Source: Aegilops tauschii subsp. strangulata
Lineage: Eukaryota; Streptophyta; Magnoliopsida; Poales; Poaceae
NCBI RefSeq assembly: GCF_002575655.3
Contig: NC_053037.3
Coordinates: 51,100,242 to 51,164,241, forward strand
Direction: 5' to 3'
DNA: 64,000 nt
The translations under genes and the position numbers were made by a program. Shown here piece by piece: positions 58,466-64,000 of the stretch (its first letter is position 1; each line of letters begins with the position of its first letter). The notes under the pieces were generated by a model, which was given only the letters and a program-made list of their open reading frames with translations, was not told the origin of the DNA and made no database searches.

Positions 58466-59034
58466 GACAGCATTTGAGATGCGAGGGAAGGGGAAGAGGT
58501 CATATGCATTCTCAGAAGATTTTGAAGATAAATCAGTTTGAAGACATTGACCTCATAGCGCGAAGACATTCACTTATATGTTGAGAGTTGGTTCCAGATT
58601 TGTACGAATCCAAGAATAAGTACAAGTGAGGAATCAAACTAGTTGTGAAGCATAAGTGAATATACTAGGCATGATATGAGATGTAGAACATGATAGATTC
58701 AACTTTGTGGGTTTAGAAACCACTTTTGGTGGAGACGGATGAATCTATCAGATCAAAAAGGCAGTAAAAGTAAGCTTTAATTACCACACGAAGAACTGCT
58801 AGACGGAGTGGAGTGGGAGGCCGGGCAGTTCAATCTCCCGTGCCCTAACTTGGCGACGGAAGACACCTACGGCGGCGGCGGAGGAGACGAGGTCCGCGGC
58901 CGGCGTGAGGACGGCGTCGGTGAGGTCGCGGCAGCTAAGCGCTTCGTCGTCGGCGTCGTCGAGAGCTAGCGGTGACGCTAGGGTTTGTGCAAGGTGGAGA
59001 GGTGGGAGAAGGATTTTGACCGCGATGTGATGTG
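58466..59034 (-). other. Leader exon and intron of the additional gene (predicted)
   Basis: Minus strand, downstream of the TATA box: leader with cacaaaccctagcg (58990-58977), a GC-rich exon, then a donor-like GTGTG|GTAATT near 58785 and an AT-rich stretch of about 320 nt ending in the acceptor before the ATG at 58457. Predicted from sequence only. Part of the leader reads as an Asp/Ala-rich frame (58799-59065). Confidence 0.4.
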
Positions 59035-59042
59035 TATTTATA
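59035..59042 (-). promoter_or_regulatory. TATA box of an internal promoter
   Basis: TATAAATA on the minus strand, about 45 bp upstream of a typical plant leader. It lies between the RNase H stop (59754) and the additional gene, so the gene could be transcribed independently of the LTR. Confidence 0.5.
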
Positions 59043-59753
59043 AGGAAAGGGATAGCACAGCGCAATTACGCAGGTGCCCCTGGCGGTTCACATCTGAGGG
59101 ACACATGGCGAACATGCAACACATTGGAAGTTGTTCCATGTTCCCACGCACGCCTGGACTGTCGGGTGGTCGTTCCGGCTTCTCCGGGTTTCAGGCAATA
59201 AGGATACAACATTTAAAACAGATTTAAGTTTTGTCTCTTTATCTTCTGCTAACAAGGACGCAGAGAAGACATTTGACAGTTTCAATAGAATGCATATGAT
59301 TTGGATAGATAGAATTTGAGGTAGAAGCATAGAAGAGGTTAGGGTCCGATCACATTCACTTAGATCAAAAGATTCAGCATGAAGTCATAGCTATAAGTGA
59401 ATGCTATAGAGGACAGAACACAAATATATGTATATATCTGGATAAGACCAAATCAACATGGTGAAGATAAACATGAAGTCAAATTAAGGTCGAAGATAAA
59501 CCAAATGCGAATACTTTGCAAATGAGATGCCCAATGAAACACTTCAAACAAAGGTTTGGTGGTGGCGTTACCCACCATATAGGAAGTATTAGACCCAGAC
59601 ACGGCGCACAATTATCGTGGCGCTCCGAAGTCAAATTCCGCATTAATGTATTCACACTTAGAGTGTATGTCTTCATTGATCGAAGATATACGTTACTTCG
59701 TGTGTTGCACATCTAAGTCATCAATATGCATAAGTGTTAGGATGTGTGTCCAA
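59043..59753 (-). other. Non-coding spacer behind RNase H
   Basis: AT-rich, no frame over 80 codons on the sense strand. Would contain upstream promoter sequences of the additional gene if the TATA box is used. Confidence 0.45.
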
Positions 59754-60110
59754 CTACAGGACATTTGAGGATTCTAAGATATTTAGCGCACACCACAACT
59801 TGCAAAACCTTTTCTCATCCAAGGGCTTTGTGAAGATATCTGCCAATTGCTCTTCAGTGTTGACGTGAATGATATCAATATCTTCCTTCATGACATGATC
59901 TCTGAGAAAGTGATGACGAATTTCAATGTGCTTTGTCTTCGAGTGCTGGACTGGGTTGTTGGCAATCTTGATGGCGCTTTCATTGTCATAGTAGAGTGGT
60001 ACTTGCTTCAGATGGATGCCATAGTCCTTGAGAGTCTGCTTCATCCATAGAAGCTGAGCGCAACGAGATCCAGCAGCAATGTATTCAGATTCAGCAGTGG
60101 AGAGAGACAC
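59754..60110 (-). pseudogene. SIRE-type RNase H
   Basis: Begins MSLSTAESEYIAAGSRCAQL (Glu), followed by VPLYYDNESAIKIANNPVQH (Asp) and the closing HVNTEEQLADIFTKPLDEKR. This is the Copia RNase H domain at the end of pol. Separated from the RT part by a break around 60110-60232 (a stop at about 60115 just upstream). Confidence 0.92.
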
Positions 60111-60231
60111 ACATTTCTACTTCTTTGAAGATCAACAGACAAGTGATCGTCCCAAAAAGTGACATGTGCCTGATGTAGACTTGCGATCCACCTTGTCACC
60201 AGCATAATCAGCATCTAAGAATCCAACTAGA

Positions 60232-61671
60232 TCAAACTCTGAGCCCTTTGGATACCATAATCCTAGTGTTGGGGGTGTAAGCCAAATATCGAAGAATTCG
60301 CTTCACAGTTAAGTGATGCGATTCCTTTGGTGCCGCTTGGAATCGGGCACACATGCAAACACTAAGCATGATATCTGGCCTAGATGCACATAAATAAAGT
60401 AAAGAACCAATCATGGAGCGGTATACCTTTTGATCGAACTCTTTACCATTGGCGTCAGGTCCCAGATGACTTTTGGTTGGCATTGGCGTCGTGTAACCTT
60501 TGCAATCTTGCATTCCAAACTTCTTCAGGCAGTCTTTGAGGTATTTCTCTTGAGATATGAAGATGTAGTTGCTTTGCTGACGAATTTGAAGACCTAGGAA
60601 GAACTTCAGCTCACCCATCATGGACATCTGATATTGCTCTTGCATCATGTGCCCAAACTCATCACTATACTTCTGGTTAGTACAGCCGAAGATAATGTCA
60701 TCCACATAGATCTGGCACATAAACAGTTCTCCATCATATGTCTTCGTGAAGAGTGTAGGATCTAGAGAACCAGGTTAGAAGCCTTTGCTCTTCAGGAAGT
60801 CTTTAAGTGTGTCATACCAAGCACGAGGGGCTTGTTTGAGGCCATATAGTGCCTTGTTGAGCTTGTATACCATATCAGGATCTTTTGGATCTTCAAAGCC
60901 AGGAGGTTGTGCAACATACACTTCTTCTTCAATCTTGCCGTTGAGAAAGGCACTCTTCACATCCATTTGATACAAAAGGATGTTGTGATGGTTGGCATAG
61001 GCTAGCAGTATGCGAATGGCTTCAAGCCTAGCCACCGGAGCAAATGTTTCATCGAAGTCAATTCCTTCAACTTGAGTGTATCCTTGAGCAACGAGACGAG
61101 CCTTGTTTCTGACAACTTGACCATGCTCATCTTGCTTGTTGCGATATATCCATTTGGTGCCTATGATGTTGTGCTTGCGAGGATCAGGACGCTTGACCAA
61201 TTCCCACACATTGTTCAGCTCAAACTGTTGAAGCTCTTCTTGCATGGCTTGAATCCATTCAGGTTCCATGAAGGCTTCAACAACTTTCTTGGGTTCAGAT
61301 ATTGAAACAAATGCAAAGTGACCACAGAAATTTGCTACCTGTGTTGCTCTTGAACGAGTGAGTGGACCAGGTGCATTGATGTTGTCAATTATCTTTTCAA
61401 TCTGAACTTCATTTGCAACACGAGGATGAACTGGACGAAGATTTTGCTCTTGATGATCATTGTCTTCATCATGAGTATTGGCTTCAGGCTGATTATTGTG
61501 TTCAGGTTGATTAGGCGCAGAAATAATAAGTTCCTCTTCAGCCTGTGCCTCAGAAGGTATGATTTCTCCAGTTCCCATAAGCTTGATGGATTCACCAGGT
61601 GGAATTTCATCTAGCACATTTGGCAGGTGCTCTCTTTGCGAGCCATTAGTCTCATCGAACCGCACATCCAC
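60232..61671 (-). pseudogene. SIRE-type integrase C-terminus and reverse transcriptase
   Basis: Pieces 61671-60775 and 60720-60232 in the same frame, with a TAA at 60775-60777 after [10 protein letters not shown]. Contains the RT start ([20 protein letters not shown]), [39 protein letters not shown] and the catalytic box IYVDDIIFG. Preceded by an acidic linker. A frameshift near 61650-61670 separates it from the integrase frame. Confidence 0.92.
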
Positions 61672-62930
61672 ACAGTTTCAACCACTTTATAGTGAAAGAG
61701 GTTGAAGACTCTGTAGGAGTGCGAATCCTTTCCGTAACCAAGCATAAAACCTTCATGTGCTTTCGGTGCAAATTTTGAAGTGTGATGTGGATCCTTGATC
61801 CAGCACCTAGCACCAAATACTCCGAAGTAACTTACATTTGGCTTCTTACCGGTCAGGAGCTCATAGGATGTTTTCTTCAGAAGCTTGTGAAGATAAACAC
61901 GGTTGATTACATGGCATGCAGTATCAATGGCTTCGGGCCAGAACTTCCTTGGAGTCTTATATTCATCAAGCATCGTCCGAGCCATCTCAATGAGTGTTCT
62001 ATTCTTGCGCTCCACGATGCCATTCTGCTGAGGTGTGTATGGAGCAGAGAACTCATGAGTGATGCCTAATGTATCAAGGTAAAGATCGAGGTCGGTGTTC
62101 TTGAACTCTGTGCCGTTGTCACTTCTGATGTGCTTGATCTTGACGCCATAGTTCGTCATGGCATGATTGGCGAAGCGTCTGAAGACATCCTGCACTTCAT
62201 TCTTGTAAAGGCTTATATGCACCCATGTATATCTTGAGTAATCATCAACTATGACAAAGCCATAGAGGCAAGCAGTGGTAGTGAGAGTAGAGTAGTGAGT
62301 AGGGCCAAAGAGATCCATGTGAAGCAGCTCGAAGGGTTGAGATGTTGTCATGATTGTCTTCGAGGAATGCTTGGCCCTCGTCATCTTTCCAGCTTCGCAG
62401 GCACCGCACAGATGATCCTTTTTGAACTTGATGCCCTCGATGCCAACGACGTGTTTCTCCTTCGCGAGTGTGTACAAGTTCCTCATGCCCGCATGTCCTA
62501 GCCTCCGATGCCAGAGCCAGCACTCTGAAGCATTTGCTAGAAGACATACGGCCAACTGTGGTCCTGCTGAGAAATCTACCATATATAGATCATCTTTCCA
62601 GTACCCTTCAAAGACTAGAGACTTGTCAGATTCCATTAGAACAAGGCAATGATATTTTCCAAATATCACAATCATGTACAAATCACAAAGCATTGAGACA
62701 GACATTAAGTTGAAACCAAGGGATTCAACAAGCATCACTTTATCCATGTGCTGATCCTTTGAGATTGCAACTCTACCTAGACCCAATACCTTGCTTTTAC
62801 CAGTGTCAGCAAATGTGATGTGACTCTTGTCAGATGGACGTAAGGTTGAGTCCATGAGAAGACTTCGATCACCAGTCATGTGATTAGTGCATCCACTGTC
62901 CATAATCCATTCTGAAGCATTTGGTGTCAT
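61611..62930 (-). pseudogene. SIRE-type protease and integrase
   Basis: Starts MTPNASEWIMDSGCTNHMTG with the protease DSG. Later WLWHRRLGHAGMRNL and CGACEAGK (integrase zinc-binding), then Asp in LLHMDLFGPT, Asp in IRSDNGTEF and Glu in NGIVERKNRT (DDE triad), the GKKP motif and the C-terminal region. An in-frame TAG lies directly before the Met, and the end runs out of frame at 61611. Confidence 0.93.
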
Positions 62931-62959
62931 ACCCTACAGTACAGTTAGGGGGATAGGCT

Positions 62960-63847
62960 TCACCAAGTATTGTGAAGCATAAACACTTGACGGACAAGAG
63001 GATTATCAAAGCTCAGATCAAGGTTAGGACTGATAGGATGATTGGCAAGAGATTCAGGAACAAAATACATAGTTAGACCATTTGGGCATTTTATCTTGCG
63101 CCCTACAAGATGTTTTAGGTCCCCAGCAATAGCATCGGACGCCTTTGATTTCCGGCTGGAGACCTTTCCCTGCAAAAGAGAGTTAAGTTTTCTTAACCAC
63201 CCACATTTTCAGGGGTGGCTTCGAAGCAATGAGTCTAAGTGCAGCATCTGAGAACTTTGGCTTTGGAGCCCTAGCAAATAGCCTTGCAGGTGGTGAATAA
63301 TACTCATATGAATAAGTAGAATAGTTCTTAGTCTTTTGAACATAGCGGTTTGATGATACACACTCATATTCATAAGTCTGAGTATGATTTCCCTGCAAAA
63401 TATTGGCGTTAGGGTGACTCTGGTGAGTCCTCTGTCTGTATGAAGCCTTTGGGCCATATGAAGCCTTTGGTCTTGGGTTTGTCTTCTTCCCTGGTGGTGC
63501 CATGATGACATTCACAGGAAAATTCTCAAGACACTTTTTGGGCACCCAGATCTTCTTCATGGGTGGTCCATTCCTGCAGTTAGTACCAATATACCTGGCA
63601 AACACTTCACCATTCTGATTCATAAACAGTTTATAGTTTGCATCAAAGGATTCATCAATGATAATCGGGTTAGCACAAGCGAAGCCAGATAAGGTGGATG
63701 GGTCCACTGAAGGTCCCTTTGCAGCAACCCATGTGATTTTGGTATACTGTTCAGGCTTCCAGTAAGAACCATCAACATTCATTTTCCTCTCGAACCCAAC
63801 ACCCTCTTTCCTAGGGTTTCAGTTCAGAATCTGCTTTTTGAGGATAT
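62960..63847 (-). pseudogene. SIRE-type gag C-terminal region and gag-protease linker
   Basis: 63782-63183 opens with MNVDGSYWKPEQYTKITWVA and contains KKIWVPKKCLENFPVNVIMA and PPGKKTNPRPKASYG, which I recognise as typical of this lineage's gag-pol linker. 63175-62960 (MQGKVSSRKSKASDAIAGDL) leads to the protease. Upstream of 63782 the same frame has a stop, then the Athila-type LTR at 63848 interrupts it. The capsid and zinc-knuckle part of gag are not in the window. Confidence 0.75.
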
Positions 63848-64000
63848 TGATACGTCTCCAACGTATCTATAATTTTTGATTGATCCATGCTATATTATAT
63901 TTTGTTTTGGATGTTTAATGGGCTTTATTATACACTTTTATATTATTTTTGGGACTAACCTATTAACCGGAGGCCTAGCCCAAATTGCTGTTTTTTTGCC
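63848..64000 (+). mobile_element. Start of an Athila-type LTR (cut by window end)
   Basis: TGATACGTCTCCAACGTATC at 63848 begins the same U3 as at 2961 and 57605 (minus). The five bases before (gatat, 63843-63847) would be the left target duplication. It is inserted in the gag region of the SIRE-type element. Whether it is a solo LTR or a full element cannot be seen. Confidence 0.85.

Larger units (their letters stand above)
41897..63847 (-). mobile_element. SIRE/Maximus-type Copia element with extra gene (5' end outside or cut off)
   Basis: On the minus strand, right to left: end of gag, protease-integrase, reverse transcriptase, RNase H (to 59754), a promoter-like region, a large additional gene (58457 to 43751 in three pieces), polypurine tract and 3' LTR (41897-43225). 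Integrase ahead of reverse transcriptase makes it Copia; the long extra region after RNase H and the LTR start TGTAAGTGCATC suggest the SIRE/Maximus lineage. Three younger elements interrupt it: Angela-type (45314-54081), a solo Athila-type LTR (55916-57605) and an Athila-type LTR (63848 on). Without them about 12 kb of this element is present. The 5' LTR is not in the window. Confidence 0.85.

Overview
The window is intergenic DNA from a large, repeat-rich grass genome, almost certainly Triticeae (wheat, Aegilops, barley or rye). The evidence is the set of families: a BARE/WIS/Angela-type Copia element, Athila-lineage Gypsy LTRs of the Sabrina/WHAM/Fatima type, a SIRE/Maximus-type Copia element with a large extra gene, a TNP2 CACTA transposon, a LARD-type element with 3.8-kb LTRs, a Helitron and several fold-back elements. 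I see no intact host gene, no rRNA and no convincing tRNA. Every protein-coding stretch I recognise belongs to a transposon or is a broken gene fragment. Family names come from remembered sequence hallmarks, not a database search.

Layout, left to right. 1-4231: 3' end and 3' LTR of an Athila-type Gypsy element inserted in a CACTA element (4232-8000, minus strand) whose transposase is truncated there. About 8001-8845: a decayed AP2/ERF-like fragment. 8846-24837: a solo LTR (TSD AGACG) split by a complete LARD-type element at 9360-21135 (TSD TTTGG, LTRs about 99% alike, no gag or pol). 24843-28756: AT-rich old DNA, a 24-C tract, a palindromic minisatellite and a fold-back MITE. 28757-34151: a candidate Helitron with an RNase-H-like fragment and a nested 1.4-kb retroposon. 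34445-35465: a Mutator-like element with long TIRs and a 9-bp TSD. 37390-39785: a large inverted-repeat element with two nested MITEs and a GC-rich payload. 40484-41890: a tandem array of hairpin-forming units. 41897 to beyond 63847: a SIRE/Maximus-type Copia element on the minus strand, interrupted by an Angela-type element (45314-54081, TSD GAAAC), a solo Athila-type LTR (55916-57605, TSD ACTTG) and the start of another Athila-type LTR (63848 to the end).

Three things stand out. The SIRE-type element has, behind its RNase H domain, a separate sense gene of roughly 1,400 codons with what looks like its own TATA promoter, leader and intron. The 4.2-kb solo LTR holds an acidic split reading frame joined in frame by a GC-AG intron, and the unrelated-looking LARD LTR has the same layout. 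The insertions can be ordered exactly, because five LTR or TIR insertions have perfect target duplications in the window.
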